Positions 15,891 to 26,357 of a stretch of 64,000 nucleotides of DNA are shown here, piece by piece. The DNA comes from Gimesia alba. Its GTDB lineage: Bacteria; Planctomycetota; Planctomycetia; Planctomycetales; Planctomycetaceae. Position numbers and translations under genes: made by a program. Numbering within the stretch: position 1 is the first letter of the stretch; every line of letters begins with the position of its first letter. Location: positions 7,323,917-7,387,916 of the forward strand of contig NZ_CP036269.1 of the NCBI RefSeq assembly GCF_007744675.1, in the 5' to 3' direction. The notes beneath the pieces were generated by a model, which worked only from the letters and a program-made list of their open reading frames with translations, ran no database searches and was not told where the DNA came from.

Positions 15891-17999
15891 TTAACTGTCG
15901 GCGCCTTTTGCTCCCCAGGGAGCAATTTGCGTAAGACCTTTGTTTGCCTTCAGTTCTGCATAGCATTCTGGCATATCAAAGGACGTCAATACATTGGGAA
16001 CCAACGTCGACAAAGGCCAATGATAGTGTTCAGTCTCTGCGATCTCGCTGAAGGAGGTCAACGCATTTTTTAATGTGACCTGTTTCACATGTGGTGAAAA
16101 CAACGCAGCGAATGTCGCCGGTAACGCCCCCCAGCCTCGACCAATCAGGTGAATGTCGGTATGCCCGTTCGCAGCCAGCCAGTCGAGGGTGCGCAAGACA
16201 TCAAATGTTCTTTGCCCGATATAAGGCTCATCAAGCATCACCGAATGTGCGGCGTAGAAATAATCACTTCCATAGGGAGTGAAAAACGACTTCGGATTGG
16301 TCGTATCCGGCATCGACTCTCCAATGCCTCGCACATCACAGGTATAAAGCACGCGGTCTTTATCCTGGCTGGCGGTTTTTAACAGCGGCTCTTCTCGCAG
16401 TTCTGCATCAGATGAAACATGGGAAACATATAAGGTCGCCTGTTTACCGGCATTCTGCGGTGGGCGGGAATAGAGTCGCTCATCAGACACGCGATAGACG
16501 ATTGCCTGAATACCGGGCTCGGTTTCCACTGCGTAGGTAATCGCATACTTCAGTGGATAATTTTTTCCGCCCCGGTTTCGTAAAATTCGATAATCGGGAG
16601 TCCCCTCAGCATGCTTCAAACGAAGCGTATCAGCCACCGCCGACTTGAGGGCGGCGCCTTTTTTGAGTTTCCGTTGTTGCGCCAGTTCCTTTGATCGTTC
16701 CGCTGTAAAGACATGAATCGGTTTGGAGCCGAGATCAGCCACAGACCCTTTAGGAGTGCACCATAGCGTTTCATCTTTTTCGATGGTCAGTTTTGGCTCT
16801 TGGGATTCACTGGAGACACCGGTCGCCTGGTTGAACCATTCATACATGGCTTCGCGATTTTCCTGCGAATAACCATGATAGGTTGGTCCGACAAAATGCG
16901 ATACGTTTTCTTCTTTCCCCAGCAGCTTATACAGCCGTTTCAAACGCAGATACGCCTCCCGCGCTCCGCGGACATCGAAGTAGTCGCGTTCTTTGCTCAG
17001 AATGCGGACCGGATTCGGCGCCTGGGCGGCCAGGAAGTCGGCATGATCCAGCTCCAGCGCTAATACTTTCGGCGGACACTGTTCGGTATCTGCGGGAAGT
17101 TCGTTCTCCATGTTGCGACGGAACGTCGTTACGAAACAACTGGGAGCCGCCATCGTCCAGCGGGGCTCCACGCCACACAGCCAGGTGGTCATGGTTCCGC
17201 CACCCGAGTTTCCGGTGACTCCCACCTGTTTGGGATCAACCTCTTTTCGAGTGAGCAGATAATCCAATGCTCGAACGCCATCCCAGGCACGCCACATCGA
17301 CAGATTCTCTCCGACCAGAAACTGTTGATTGCCACCATGCAAATGCTCGCGAACCCCCACACCAATCGTCGATTTCAGATCGTCGCCGGGATATTGAACC
17401 CGCTCGCCCTGGCCAATGGGATCATAGATCAGCACGACGTAGCCTTTTCGGGCCAACCCTTGTGAAAACGACTGATAGGCGGTTTCTGCTTTTCCATTAT
17501 GAGAATGACCGCAGGTACCTACCACGCCAGGAGCCGGTTTCGTGATTCCTTTTGGAATATAAAGATTCGCCGTGACCAGAAAGCCGGGACGACTTTCGAA
17601 AATGACGTTCTCGATGGTATAAGTATCACGGTCAGTTGTTTTCGTGACGCGTGCATTCAAAGGTGTCCGCTCGGGATTTGGCCCGAATGCTTCGCGAATT
17701 CGTTTCTGCACGGAACGTACATATTCTTCTGCATCCTCTTTTGTTTTGAGTGCATTTAGCCGCTCAATGGTTTTCGCTTCCTGTTCCCTGACACGACCAA
17801 CAAAGTATTCCTGCACCATGCGCGGGAATCGATTCAACGTAGGAACTGTTTGATCAGGTTTCACAGGCGCTGCGGCCAGTTCTTGAATTACAAGGTTCTC
17901 TAACAGACTCAAACCAACCAGACTGATTCCTCCGGTTTTCAAAAAAGAACGTCGTGAGAGAGTTTCGAACCGGTCAATCGCCTGTTTTGAGCCCGACAT
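15891..17999 (-). CDS. Tat-exported alpha/beta hydrolase with a second, degenerate hydrolase half
   Basis: A 702-residue protein. A Tat signal 'SRRSFLKTGGISLVGLSLL' at residues 15-33 sends it out folded. The first half is an acetyl-xylan-esterase/dienelactone-hydrolase-type fold: 'GTCGHSHNGK' near 161-170, then nucleophile elbow 'GVTGNSGGG' with S265, then 'ALELDHADF' and 'VGPTYHGYS', which may supply the acid and histidine. The second half (about 430-700) again looks like an alpha/beta hydrolase ('VLYTCDVRGIGESMPD', 'HLIGRGWGALPATFAALF'), but the elbow reads GRGWG with no serine, so it is probably not catalytic. Proteins of this kind in planctomycetes are thought to attack esters on sulfated or acetylated sugars. 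The substrate is unknown. ATG at 17999. Confidence 0.82.
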   Translation of the reverse strand: MSGSKQAIDRFETLSRRSFLKTGGISLVGLSLLENLVIQELAAAPVKPDQTVPTLNRFPRMVQEYFVGRVREQEAKTIERLNALKTKEDAEEYVRSVQKRIREAFGPNPERTPLNARVTKTTDRDTYTIENVIFESRPGFLVTANLYIPKGITKPAPGVVGTCGHSHNGKAETAYQSFSQGLARKGYVVLIYDPIGQGERVQYPGDDLKSTIGVGVREHLHGGNQQFLVGENLSMWRAWDGVRALDYLLTRKEVDPKQVGVTGNSGGGTMTTWLCGVEPRWTMAAPSCFVTTFRRNMENELPADTEQCPPKVLALELDHADFLAAQAPNPVRILSKERDYFDVRGAREAYLRLKRLYKLLGKEENVSHFVGPTYHGYSQENREAMYEWFNQATGVSSESQEPKLTIEKDETLWCTPKGSVADLGSKPIHVFTAERSKELAQQRKLKKGAALKSAVADTLRLKHAEGTPDYRILRNRGGKNYPLKYAITYAVETEPGIQAIVYRVSDERLYSRPPQNAGKQATLYVSHVSSDAELREEPLLKTASQDKDRVLYTCDVRGIGESMPDTTNPKSFFTPYGSDYFYAAHSVMLDEPYIGQRTFDVLRTLDWLAANGHTDIHLIGRGWGALPATFAALFSPHVKQVTLKNALTSFSEIAETEHYHWPLSTLVPNVLTSFDMPECYAELKANKGLTQIAPWGAKGADS

Positions 18000-18342
18000 G
18001 ATGAATGATCCTGATGAAATAAATTAATTATGGATAATGGTGCCACTGATTTGAATGAACTTAAACGCGCTGAAATCAAGCTGAAAAATTCAAATTATGC
18101 TGAGATCATGCGCTGATTGTACTCATATTTTTGTTTTCTTTACAATTGGCTTCTCTATAATGAAATTCATTCCGACAATTGTACAGAATTATTTCACTTG
18201 TTTTCGCATAATTCCATAAGCGTTAATAACTGGATACACTATGAGTTGAAATGCGTAACCGATTTCTGTAATCCTGAAACTTAATAACTCAAAAGTGCTC
18301 TCCCCTGCATCAGCAGGTGTTCCCATCAGAAATGGATCATAA
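18000..18342. other. AT-rich divergent promoter region, esterase / second MoxR
   Basis: No gene is seen. The stretch separates the esterase (minus) from the second MoxR (plus). A TATAAT at 18156-18161 with TTGTTT 19 bases upstream could be a plus-strand promoter, but the spacing is long and nothing else supports it. Confidence 0.4.
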
Positions 18343-19296
18343 ATGGAAGTTCGTTCCCAGCAAGAAACTGCAGGCCTGGTCAAAATTCTTCACGATAATA
18401 TTTCCAGTGTCCTCATCGGCAAACCGGAGGTCGTGCAACTCGCGATTGTGACATTGCTGGCGGAAGGTCATATTCTGATCGAAGATGCACCTGGCGTAGG
18501 TAAAACCTCACTCGCGAAAGCAATTGCGAAAAGCCTGGATTGCAACTACAAGCGGGTTCAGTTCACGCCGGATATGCTGCCTTCCGATATTTTGGGATCG
18601 AATGTCTTTCTTCCCAACCTGGGAGAATTTGAATTCCGCAAAGGTCCGATTTTTTCCAACATCCTGCTGGCGGATGAAATCAACCGTACGCCACCTCGCA
18701 CACAAAGCGCCCTGCTGGAAGCGATGAATGAAGGTCAGGTGAGTGTGGAAGGGCAAACGATTCCGTTGCAGCCCCCCTTCTTCGTTCTGGCCACGCAAAA
18801 CCCGTATGAATTTGAAGGCACCTATCCTTTACCGGAAAACCAGCTCGACCGATTCATGATGTGTATCGATATCGGCTACCCTGAACGCTCGATCGAACGG
18901 GATGTTTTAATCCAGCATCGATCGGGTGAGCCTGTAGACACATTGCAGCCTGTGCTCACCGTGAAACAGTTAAGAGAAATGCAACAAGCTGTCAGTGACG
19001 TGCGCGTCGATGATTCTCTAACGGACTACATCCTGGAAATTGTCGACACGACCCGCAATCATCCGGAACTCACGTTAGGCGTCAGTACGCGGGGCGCGAT
19101 CACGTTTTCCCATGCCGCTCAAAGTAAAGCGTTTACGGAAGGACGCGACTATGTCACACCGGATGACATCAAAGAGCTAGCAGTCCCCGTCTTAGCACAC
19201 CGGGTGATTACCAAGTCCCTGGTACGTGAAAACCAACGGACCCGCGCGAGTGAAATCATTCGACAGATCCTACAACAGGTTGCGGTCCCGGGATAA
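18343..19296 (+). CDS. MoxR-family AAA+ ATPase, second copy
   Basis: A 317-residue MoxR ATPase, a paralogue of the copy at 14695-15783. Walker A is 'DAPGVGKTS', Walker B 'ILLADEINRTPPRTQSALLEAM', and sensor 1 'FVLATQNPYEFEGTYPLPENQLDRFMM'. The lid has 'GVSTRGAI' and ends 'AHRVITKSL'. ATG at 18343. Unlike the first copy it has no DUF58 or VWA gene beside it. The next gene (DUF255 protein) is on the same strand 200 bases on. Its partner must be elsewhere or it has another client. The family assignment is certain. Confidence 0.95.
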   Translation: MEVRSQQETAGLVKILHDNISSVLIGKPEVVQLAIVTLLAEGHILIEDAPGVGKTSLAKAIAKSLDCNYKRVQFTPDMLPSDILGSNVFLPNLGEFEFRKGPIFSNILLADEINRTPPRTQSALLEAMNEGQVSVEGQTIPLQPPFFVLATQNPYEFEGTYPLPENQLDRFMMCIDIGYPERSIERDVLIQHRSGEPVDTLQPVLTVKQLREMQQAVSDVRVDDSLTDYILEIVDTTRNHPELTLGVSTRGAITFSHAAQSKAFTEGRDYVTPDDIKELAVPVLAHRVITKSLVRENQRTRASEIIRQILQQVAVPG

Positions 19297-19485
19297 AATG
19301 GGAAGACCGCTTGTTCAGAAAATCAGAGCCGTCATCCGGATTTTTTCCGGTTCTGCTATTATTAAATAGTCGTCCGCGGTTGGATTAGATAAGATACTGG
19401 TACCCCCGTCGGATCAACCGAAGTTCGGCAATGCCGCTTCAGACCAATAATGCTTGTCAGGACACTCAGTCGCTGGCTCGCTCCT

Positions 19486-19490
19486 GGAGG
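19486..19490 (+). promoter_or_regulatory. Shine-Dalgarno site fixing the DUF255 protein start
   Basis: GGAGG lies 6 bases before the ATG at 19497. It favours this start over an in-frame ATG at 19431, and the chosen start places a signal peptide at the N-terminus. Confidence 0.75.
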
Positions 19491-19496
19491 ATAAAA

Positions 19497-22121
19497 ATGG
19501 ATTGTAATCAAAGCATAAAGTGGTGGCTTGCCCTGATGCTCGCTACTTGTTTCGTCAGTTCAAACTGGAACCATCAAATGTTGTCTGCCAATGATGATTC
19601 TCAAAAAACTACGCAGCAACCTTCGTCCAGTTCGTCTAAGGATAAAGAAACAGCGAAATTTACCAATCGGCTGTCAAAAGAAACCAGCCCGTATCTGCTG
19701 CTGCACCAACATAATCCGGTCGACTGGTATCCCTGGGGACCGGAGGCGTTTGAAAAAGCAAAGCAGGAAAACAAAATCATCTTCCTTTCGATTGGCTATA
19801 GCAGTTGCTACTGGTGCCATGTGATGGAACGTCTGGTTTTTGAGAACCCTGAAATTGCCAAGTATATGAACGAGAATTTTGTGAATATCAAAGTCGATCG
19901 GGAAGAACGCCCGGACATCGACGATATTTACATGACCTCGTTAAGCGTTTACTTTCATCTGATTGGCGCCCCTGCCAATGGTGGTTGGCCTTTATCAATG
20001 TTTTTGACTCCGGAACGCGAACCGTTTGCGGGCGGCACTTATTTCCCCCCGACGGATCAGGGAGGCCAGATGAGTTTCCCCCGGGTCCTGCAACGCGTGA
20101 ATCAGCTCTGGTCGGCAGATAAAAAACAGGTCCAGCAGAGCGCGACGATCATCGCGAAAGAAGTCGCGCGTCTGCAAAAAGAAGAAGCCGCCTCGGAACC
20201 GATCTCGATTGAAAATAAACTGGTCAAAGCGGGAGTCCGGTCCATCAATGGCAGTTATGATTCTGAATTTGGTGGCATTGATTTTTCGGAAGTCACACCG
20301 AATGCACCCAAGTTTCCAACTTCATCTAAACTGGTTCTCCTGCAATACGATATCGAGGCTCCCTCAGAAGACACCACTTCTGCAGAATCAGCAAAGGTGT
20401 TGTATCACACACTCGATGCGATGGCTAACGGCGGCATCTATGACCATCTTGGAGGCGGCTTTCACCGTTACAGTACCGACCGCTACTGGCATGTCCCGCA
20501 CTTTGAGAAAATGCTTTATGATAACGGGCAACTGGCGTCTCTGTATGCGAATGCATTTGCACAAACAGGCAAGCCTCAATACAAGCAGGTCACCGAAGGC
20601 ATCATCGACTTTGTGCTGCGGGAATTGACAGATCCTCAAGGAGGCTTTTATTCGGCTCTCGATGCAGAAACCGAAGGCGTTGAAGGCGAACATTATGCCT
20701 GGTCGAAAGCAGAACTCCAAACCGCGCTGGGGGATGACTATCGCCTGTTCGCTGAGTTCTATGGATTAAATGAACCGGCCCGTTTCGAACACGGTTTTGT
20801 TTTACATCGTGTCATGTCGCTGGAAGCACTCGCTGAGAAACAAAAGACGACGCCTGCTGCGCTTGAAACAAAACTCGTCGCCATGCGTCAAAAGTTGCAT
20901 ACAATTCGCAACAAACGAAAGCCTCTGTTGAAAGACGATAAAATTCTGACCAGCTGGAATGGCCTGATGATTGAAGGCATGGCCACAGCCGGTCGCCTTC
21001 TCAAACGCCCCGACTATACAGCGGCCGCCGAAAACGCGGCACAGTTCATTCTCAATCAGATGCGGAATGACCAGGGTCACCTGTATCGCAGCTATCGTTC
21101 AGGTCAGGCACGCTTAAACGCCTATCTTGACGACTATGCGTTTCTCGTTCAGGGACTGCTGGCACTGCATGAAGCCACAGGCAAACAACACTGGTTGGAT
21201 CAGGCACAGCAACTGACCGACCTGCAGATCGAACTCTTCTGGGATCAAAAAGAGCATGGGTTCTTTTTCACCACACACGACCATGAACAGTTAATCGCCC
21301 GCACGAAAAATGCCTACGATGCGGCAATCCCTTCTGGAAACAGTATCAGCGTTCGCAACCTGATTCGCTTATCCGAACTGACTCAAGATCTGAAATACCG
21401 TCAGCACGCCGACCAGACACTCCAGCTGTTTGGTAGAATCATCAAGCGCTATCCTGGACGCTGTGCTCAGTTGGTGCAAGCCGTCGGAGAATATCTGGAT
21501 TCGCCTCTCAATCAGAAACAATCCTCTTTTTCTGTCCCTGCCGGCGATTTTCGTCTGTCATTTCCAGTCACTGTAGAAGCGGAACAACTGGCAGCCGTGA
21601 ACCCTGGTATCGAATTACTGGCGGCAGCAGGCTTAGGTCAGGCCAGTCCCAAAAAGAAACTGGTTACCGCGAAAGCGTATCTCTCAGTCGATAAACTACC
21701 CGCAGGCAAAACCTGCCAGGTGGCGATTGTGCTCGCAATCGAGGACAGCTGGCACATCAACCAGAATCCTCCCAGCCCTGATTTTATGGTACCGACCACA
21801 TTCACGATTAAGTCAGCTCAGAAGATCAAATTGTCGAAAGTGAAATACCCCACCGGTAAGGCATTTAAGGTCGCAGGTTTTGATGAACCGCTCCAGGTTT
21901 ACGAGAAGCAGGCCATCATTCGAGGTACTCTCACCATACCGGCGGACGCTGCTGGAAAAGAGGAAGAACTCGAGTTGAATGTGAAATATCAGGCCTGTAA
22001 TGACAAAACCTGTATTCGCCCCACGACGGTCAGTCTGAAAGGGAAATTTCGGATTGCCAAACCAGGCGAACCAATCAGACAGGTGAACCAAAAATGGTTT
22101 CAGCCTGAAAAGAAAAACTGA
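19497..22121 (+). CDS. DUF255 thioredoxin-domain protein with a C-terminal DsbD-alpha-like domain
   Basis: About 874 residues. A signal peptide or N-terminal anchor ([15 protein letters not shown]) leads into the DUF255/YyaL-type thioredoxin domain, '[18 protein letters not shown]' then 'CYWCHVM' (CxxC). A long (alpha/alpha)-barrel follows, like that of glycosidases and epimerases, with '[25 protein letters not shown]'. This is the usual layout of human SSP411/YyaL proteins. The last 150 residues are an addition: an immunoglobulin-like domain of DsbD-alpha type with '[11 protein letters not shown]', a C-x4-C pair like the redox-active pair of DsbD. The protein probably acts in periplasmic thiol chemistry, with the two cysteine pairs possibly exchanging electrons (inference). 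It is followed by pyruvate kinase after 66 bases. Confidence 0.88.
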   Translation: MDCNQSIKWWLALMLATCFVSSNWNHQMLSANDDSQKTTQQPSSSSSKDKETAKFTNRLSKETSPYLLLHQHNPVDWYPWGPEAFEKAKQENKIIFLSIGYSSCYWCHVMERLVFENPEIAKYMNENFVNIKVDREERPDIDDIYMTSLSVYFHLIGAPANGGWPLSMFLTPEREPFAGGTYFPPTDQGGQMSFPRVLQRVNQLWSADKKQVQQSATIIAKEVARLQKEEAASEPISIENKLVKAGVRSINGSYDSEFGGIDFSEVTPNAPKFPTSSKLVLLQYDIEAPSEDTTSAESAKVLYHTLDAMANGGIYDHLGGGFHRYSTDRYWHVPHFEKMLYDNGQLASLYANAFAQTGKPQYKQVTEGIIDFVLRELTDPQGGFYSALDAETEGVEGEHYAWSKAELQTALGDDYRLFAEFYGLNEPARFEHGFVLHRVMSLEALAEKQKTTPAALETKLVAMRQKLHTIRNKRKPLLKDDKILTSWNGLMIEGMATAGRLLKRPDYTAAAENAAQFILNQMRNDQGHLYRSYRSGQARLNAYLDDYAFLVQGLLALHEATGKQHWLDQAQQLTDLQIELFWDQKEHGFFFTTHDHEQLIARTKNAYDAAIPSGNSISVRNLIRLSELTQDLKYRQHADQTLQLFGRIIKRYPGRCAQLVQAVGEYLDSPLNQKQSSFSVPAGDFRLSFPVTVEAEQLAAVNPGIELLAAAGLGQASPKKKLVTAKAYLSVDKLPAGKTCQVAIVLAIEDSWHINQNPPSPDFMVPTTFTIKSAQKIKLSKVKYPTGKAFKVAGFDEPLQVYEKQAIIRGTLTIPADAAGKEEELELNVKYQACNDKTCIRPTTVSLKGKFRIAKPGEPIRQVNQKWFQPEKKN

Positions 22122-22187
22122 TTATGATTTCAGACGAAAACAGAGCGCATTGAACTGTCTGCTGTCGCAATATTTTTTTAAAGGTTC

Positions 22188-23657
22188 ATGATGAACGACA
22201 CTCAATATGAAGAACAGCCGCTCGTAAAAACGAAAATCATTGCCACGGTCGGCCCGGCTTCCGATTCACGCGAAATGCTGCGTAAATTAATTATTGCCGG
22301 CGTGGATCTGTTTCGGCTGAACTTCGCACATGGGAAACATGATAATCTGGCCGAAGTCGTCACGAACATTCACGAGCTCTCAGAAGAACTGGGAAAGCCG
22401 ATTGGAATTCTTGGCGATTTATCCGGGCCGAAAATTCGGCTGGGTGTCCTACCCGGAGATGAAATCATCTGTCGGCAGAACATGAGTTTCCGCTTTATTC
22501 GCGGGATGGAAACCAATCACCCACAGGAATTGACCTGCACTTACGAATCTTTAATCAGCGACCTTCGCGAAGGTGACCCCATCCTGCTGGCCGATGGCAT
22601 GGTCGCGATGCGTGTCGTGGAAAAATCCGATGATGGAGAATTCGTGGAATGCGTCGTCGAACGTGAAGGCATCATTCGCAGTAAGCAAGGTGTGAACCTG
22701 CCCGGCGTTCAGCTCAGTACTCCCTGTCTGACGGAGAAAGATCTCACTGATCTTGCCTGGGGAGTGGAACATGGCCTCGATTATATCGGGCTCAGTTTTG
22801 TTCGCTCTGCCGATGATATTACGCATTTGATCGATGAAATTGAGAAACTGAAACCCGTTGAGCCGCCGCATGTCGTCGCCAAGATTGAAAAAATCGAAGC
22901 CGTCAGTGATATCGAACAGATTCTAAAACTGACCGATGCCGTCATGGTCGCTCGCGGTGACCTGGGAGTCGAAGTCGATATCGAACGAGTGCCCATCATT
23001 CAAAAACGCATTATCCATCTCTGCAATCAATATCGCGTCCCCGTGATTACTGCCACGCAGATGCTCGACAGCATGCAGTTCAATACCTTTCCCACCCGCG
23101 CTGAAGCCAGTGATGTTGCTAACGCTGTTCTGGACGGCAGCGATGCCGTGATGCTCTCCGGTGAAACCGCCGTGGGTGTCAGCCCGCTGGCGGCCGTCGA
23201 AATGATGAGCCGTATTGTTCGCGAAGCAGCCCGCATACTGTCGTCCAATCTGCATTCGGAAGAGACGACCAGCAACCGCCGCCTACACGCCCGCGAAGTC
23301 ACTGAAGCTGTGACGCTCGGTGCAGGCATTACAGCAGAAAAACTGGACGCTGACTTGATGGTGACCTGTACGCACGAAGGAAAAACAGCAATGGCGCTTT
23401 CCAAACAACGGCGTACTGTCCCCACAATCGCACTCACAGATCGACCAGCGACCGCCCGCCGCATTACGCTTTACTGGGGTGTGACTCCGCTTTTGACGGA
23501 TGTGGTCGATAAGTCTCCACAAAAGATCCTGAAGTACATCGTCACTTATGGTAAGAAACTCGGCTTCCTGTCGCCGGGAAGTCAGATTGTCCTGATATCC
23601 GGCACCGACTGGAGTTCATTAGGCCACGATATGCTTCTCGTCCATGAAGTGAAATAA
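22188..23657 (+). CDS. pyk: Pyruvate kinase
   Basis: A 489-residue pyruvate kinase, which converts phosphoenolpyruvate and ADP to pyruvate and ATP. The N-terminal 'TKIIATVGPAS' and 'VDLFRLNFAHG' give substrate and cation ligands (family usually RLNFSHG; Ala replaces Ser here). A B-domain follows. The signature lysine/glutamate region 'VVAKIEKIEAV' and 'VMVARGDLGVEV' comes near residues 225-265, then 'PVITATQMLDSM' and 'PTRAEASDVANAVLDGSDAVMLSGETA'. The C-terminal regulatory domain is complete. ATG at 22188; a second ATG directly follows. The spacing on both sides (66 and 28 bases) suggests a run of co-directional genes rather than a functional pathway operon. Confidence 0.97.
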   Translation: MMNDTQYEEQPLVKTKIIATVGPASDSREMLRKLIIAGVDLFRLNFAHGKHDNLAEVVTNIHELSEELGKPIGILGDLSGPKIRLGVLPGDEIICRQNMSFRFIRGMETNHPQELTCTYESLISDLREGDPILLADGMVAMRVVEKSDDGEFVECVVEREGIIRSKQGVNLPGVQLSTPCLTEKDLTDLAWGVEHGLDYIGLSFVRSADDITHLIDEIEKLKPVEPPHVVAKIEKIEAVSDIEQILKLTDAVMVARGDLGVEVDIERVPIIQKRIIHLCNQYRVPVITATQMLDSMQFNTFPTRAEASDVANAVLDGSDAVMLSGETAVGVSPLAAVEMMSRIVREAARILSSNLHSEETTSNRRLHAREVTEAVTLGAGITAEKLDADLMVTCTHEGKTAMALSKQRRTVPTIALTDRPATARRITLYWGVTPLLTDVVDKSPQKILKYIVTYGKKLGFLSPGSQIVLISGTDWSSLGHDMLLVHEVK

Positions 23658-23685
23658 CTCTGCCTGTTTTATAGATGAGGCCAGC

Positions 23686-24999
23686 ATGCCACACAAACTG
23701 ACACTGATTTTAACGCTGCTCTGTTCCAGTCTCATTTCTCAGGTCGGATTCAGTGATGACTGGCCTCAATGGGGCGGGCCAGAGCAGGATCTGATCTGGC
23801 GGGAAACCGGGATTGTGAAAACACTCCCCACCACCGGCCTGCTCCCGCGTGTCTGGTCAACGCCCATCGGAGAAGGTTATGCCGGCCCGGCTGTTGCCGA
23901 AGTAAATTCGCGCTGGTGTATTTTTGTGACAGATCGTATTTTCAAACAGCGTGTGGGTTACGAACGTGTCTTGTGCCTGGACGCGGAAACCGGAAAACCA
24001 ATCTGGAAACATGAATATCCGGTTGAGTACTCCGTCAGTTATCCCGCCGGCCCGCGTTCAACGCCGGTAATCAACGACGGCCGCGTGTACACACTCGGCG
24101 CACAAGGTCACTTTTTCTGCTTTGATGCCGCGACCGGAAACATTCTCTGGAGTAAAAACTTCGTTGAAGATTATGGCACTAAGCTCCCAACTTGGGGCAT
24201 GGTGGCGGCACCGCTGGTGGATGGCGATCAACTCATTACACTCGTCGGTGGCAAAGATAATTCGCTGGTCGTCAGTTTTGATAAAGCGACCGGCAAGGAG
24301 CTCTGGCGCGCCCTGGATGATCGTGCCGTCGGATATGCGCCGCCTGTTATTTTTACGTTTGGTGGAAAACGGGAACTGATTGTCTGGCATCCGACAGCGG
24401 TCTCTGCACTGGAACCCAAAACCGGCAAACTGATCTGGGAAGTCCCGTATGGTGTCCGCTATGGATTGAGCATCGCCACGCCACGCAAAGTGGGAAACAG
24501 GCTGTTCGTCGCCAGCTTTTACAATGGGCCGCGGATGATTGAAGTCTCAAACGACGGCAAGCAGGCCAAAATCGTCTGGTCAGGTAACAGCGACAGCGAG
24601 ATCAAGACGGATGGTTTGCATCCGATTATGATGACCCCGATTTTCGACGGCACGCACATCTATGGCGTCTGCAGTTATGGTCAACTGCGATGCCTGGATG
24701 CCAGCAATGGGCGCCGGCTGTGGGAAACCGAAAAAGCAACTGGCAAGGGTCGCTGGTGGAACGCGTTCATCATTCCCCACGAAGATCGTTATTTTCTACA
24801 TAATGAGCAAGGTGATCTGATCATCGCCAATTTGACGCCACAAGGGTACGAAGAAATCAGCCGTGCCAAATTGATCGAACCGACCCGTCGCGTACAGCGT
24901 CGCATGACGATCTGGTCGCATCCCGCGTTTGCTTTGAAAAGTGTCTTTGCTCGGAATGATAAAGAAATCATCCGTGTCGATTTATCGGCGAAGAAGTAG
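23686..24999 (+). CDS. Exported PQQ-like beta-propeller protein
   Basis: A 437-residue protein with a signal peptide (LTLILTLLCSSLISQVGFS) followed by 'DDWPQWGGPEQD', the standard opening of planctomycete PQQ-like propeller proteins. Repeats of the type 'LDAETGKPIWKHEYP', 'FDAATGNILWSKNF', 'FDKATGKELWRAL', 'LEPKTGKLIWEVPY' and 'LDASNGRRLWETEK' mark the propeller blades (BamB/quinoprotein-dehydrogenase fold). There is no cytochrome c motif, and no evidence that PQQ is bound. Such proteins are abundant in planctomycetes and their roles are mostly unknown. ATG at 23686 with GAGG eight bases upstream; 28 bases after pyk. Confidence 0.9.
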   Translation: MPHKLTLILTLLCSSLISQVGFSDDWPQWGGPEQDLIWRETGIVKTLPTTGLLPRVWSTPIGEGYAGPAVAEVNSRWCIFVTDRIFKQRVGYERVLCLDAETGKPIWKHEYPVEYSVSYPAGPRSTPVINDGRVYTLGAQGHFFCFDAATGNILWSKNFVEDYGTKLPTWGMVAAPLVDGDQLITLVGGKDNSLVVSFDKATGKELWRALDDRAVGYAPPVIFTFGGKRELIVWHPTAVSALEPKTGKLIWEVPYGVRYGLSIATPRKVGNRLFVASFYNGPRMIEVSNDGKQAKIVWSGNSDSEIKTDGLHPIMMTPIFDGTHIYGVCSYGQLRCLDASNGRRLWETEKATGKGRWWNAFIIPHEDRYFLHNEQGDLIIANLTPQGYEEISRAKLIEPTRRVQRRMTIWSHPAFALKSVFARNDKEIIRVDLSAKK

Positions 25000-25229
25000 G
25001 AAACCATTCCCCACCCTGGCCAGAATCACGTTGATTCAACGAGAAATTCCAGACACACAGCCGTCATAATTTTTTCGAGGGAGAATCATCAAAAGTCGGC
25101 TCGGCAGTCCCGCTTGGAGTCGAAACCGGATATAATGAGCGGTAGTCTATCACAGGACTACATAGCCTGTTTTGAACGCGCACTTTACCCGTTGCGTATA
25201 AGCACTGCCCTACATTGAGAGTCACTATT

Positions 25230-26300
25230 ATGTCGTCGGATCATTTTGCTCTTCCACAGGATCGCTCCCAGGAAGTTCTGATTCCACTGGAGCCGCTCAA
25301 AGAATTGCTGGTCAAACTTTTTGTGCGGATGGGAATGTTTCAGGTTGAGGCAGAAATCGCGGCAGATCGGTTAATCGAAGCAGATCTGCGCGGCATTCAT
25401 TCACATGGCAGCCGCGCCGCAGAACGTTATCTCGATGCGATGGACATGGGCGATATCGATCCCCGGGCACAAATTCTGACCGTTACCGAAACTCCGGCAA
25501 TCGCGGTTCTGGATGGCAGTAAGGCGATGGGACATGTCGCTGCGACCCGTGCGATGGAACTGGCGATCAAAAAAGCAAGTGAAGTCGGCACCGGAACTGT
25601 CACGGTTCGAAACAGTCATCATTTTGGAGCCGCCGCCGTTTATGTTCTGATGGCAGTCGAAGCCGGTATGATTGGCTACTGCACCACAAATACCGGTAGA
25701 GCCACCGTGGCCGCCCACGGCAGCACGCAGGGTGCAACGGCGAACAACGCGATCGCCTGGGGGGCTCCGGCTCGGGAAGGCGCCCCCTTTGTGTTGGATA
25801 TGGCGTGTGCCAAAACGTCATGGGGAAAACTGGATACGCTGGCCATGTATGGTTTGCCAGTACCGCCCGGATATGCTCTGGACAGTGAGGGGAATGAAAC
25901 CACCGATTCCTCAGCCGTCAAAACACTCCTGCCGGCTGCAGGTCCCCGCGGCTACGGGTTGGCCATGGTCAGTTCGATTCTGACGGGAGCACTTACCGGA
26001 GGCAGGCTACCGATTCATAAAAAACGGGCGCCAGAACTCGAAGGCTCGGAACATTTTTTCTATGTCATCGACATCAAGCAATTCGTCGAAGAAGACAAAT
26101 TCCATGAAGCAATGAGTTCCGCGACGGAAGCCATTCATCAATTAAACCCGGTGAACAAAAACGAGCGGGTTCTGCTACCTGGCGAGCAGGAATGGGAACA
26201 GACTCAACAATCGCTCCAGGAAGGCCTGTATGTCCATCGCGATCATGCCGGCTTACTGAAAGAGCTGGCGGAACGTGTTAAGTTTGATGTTCCCTGGTAA
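25230..26300 (+). CDS. Ldh/YlbC-family NAD(P)-dependent oxidoreductase (malate/L-lactate/ureidoglycolate type)
   Basis: A 356-residue member of the malate/L-lactate dehydrogenase family (type 2, unrelated to the Rossmann MDH/LDH). Typical stretches are 'EADLRGIHSHG' (residues about 50-60), 'VTVRNSHHFGAAAVYVL', 'ANNAIAWGAPA' and 'FVLDMACAKTSWGKL', then the end region with 'GPRGYGLAMVSSILTGALTGG'. These enzymes reduce 2-oxoacids or oxidise 2-hydroxyacids with NAD(P); members differ in substrate, including ureidoglycolate and 2,3-diketo-L-gulonate. The context gives no hint. The ATG at 25230 is preferred over an in-frame TTG five codons earlier. Confidence 0.9.
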   Translation: MSSDHFALPQDRSQEVLIPLEPLKELLVKLFVRMGMFQVEAEIAADRLIEADLRGIHSHGSRAAERYLDAMDMGDIDPRAQILTVTETPAIAVLDGSKAMGHVAATRAMELAIKKASEVGTGTVTVRNSHHFGAAAVYVLMAVEAGMIGYCTTNTGRATVAAHGSTQGATANNAIAWGAPAREGAPFVLDMACAKTSWGKLDTLAMYGLPVPPGYALDSEGNETTDSSAVKTLLPAAGPRGYGLAMVSSILTGALTGGRLPIHKKRAPELEGSEHFFYVIDIKQFVEEDKFHEAMSSATEAIHQLNPVNKNERVLLPGEQEWEQTQQSLQEGLYVHRDHAGLLKELAERVKFDVPW

Positions 26301-26357
26301 GCGTACTTCTCCTTTTTTTGAAATCACTTTTCTTAATAACTAAGTTTGAGGTCTGAA

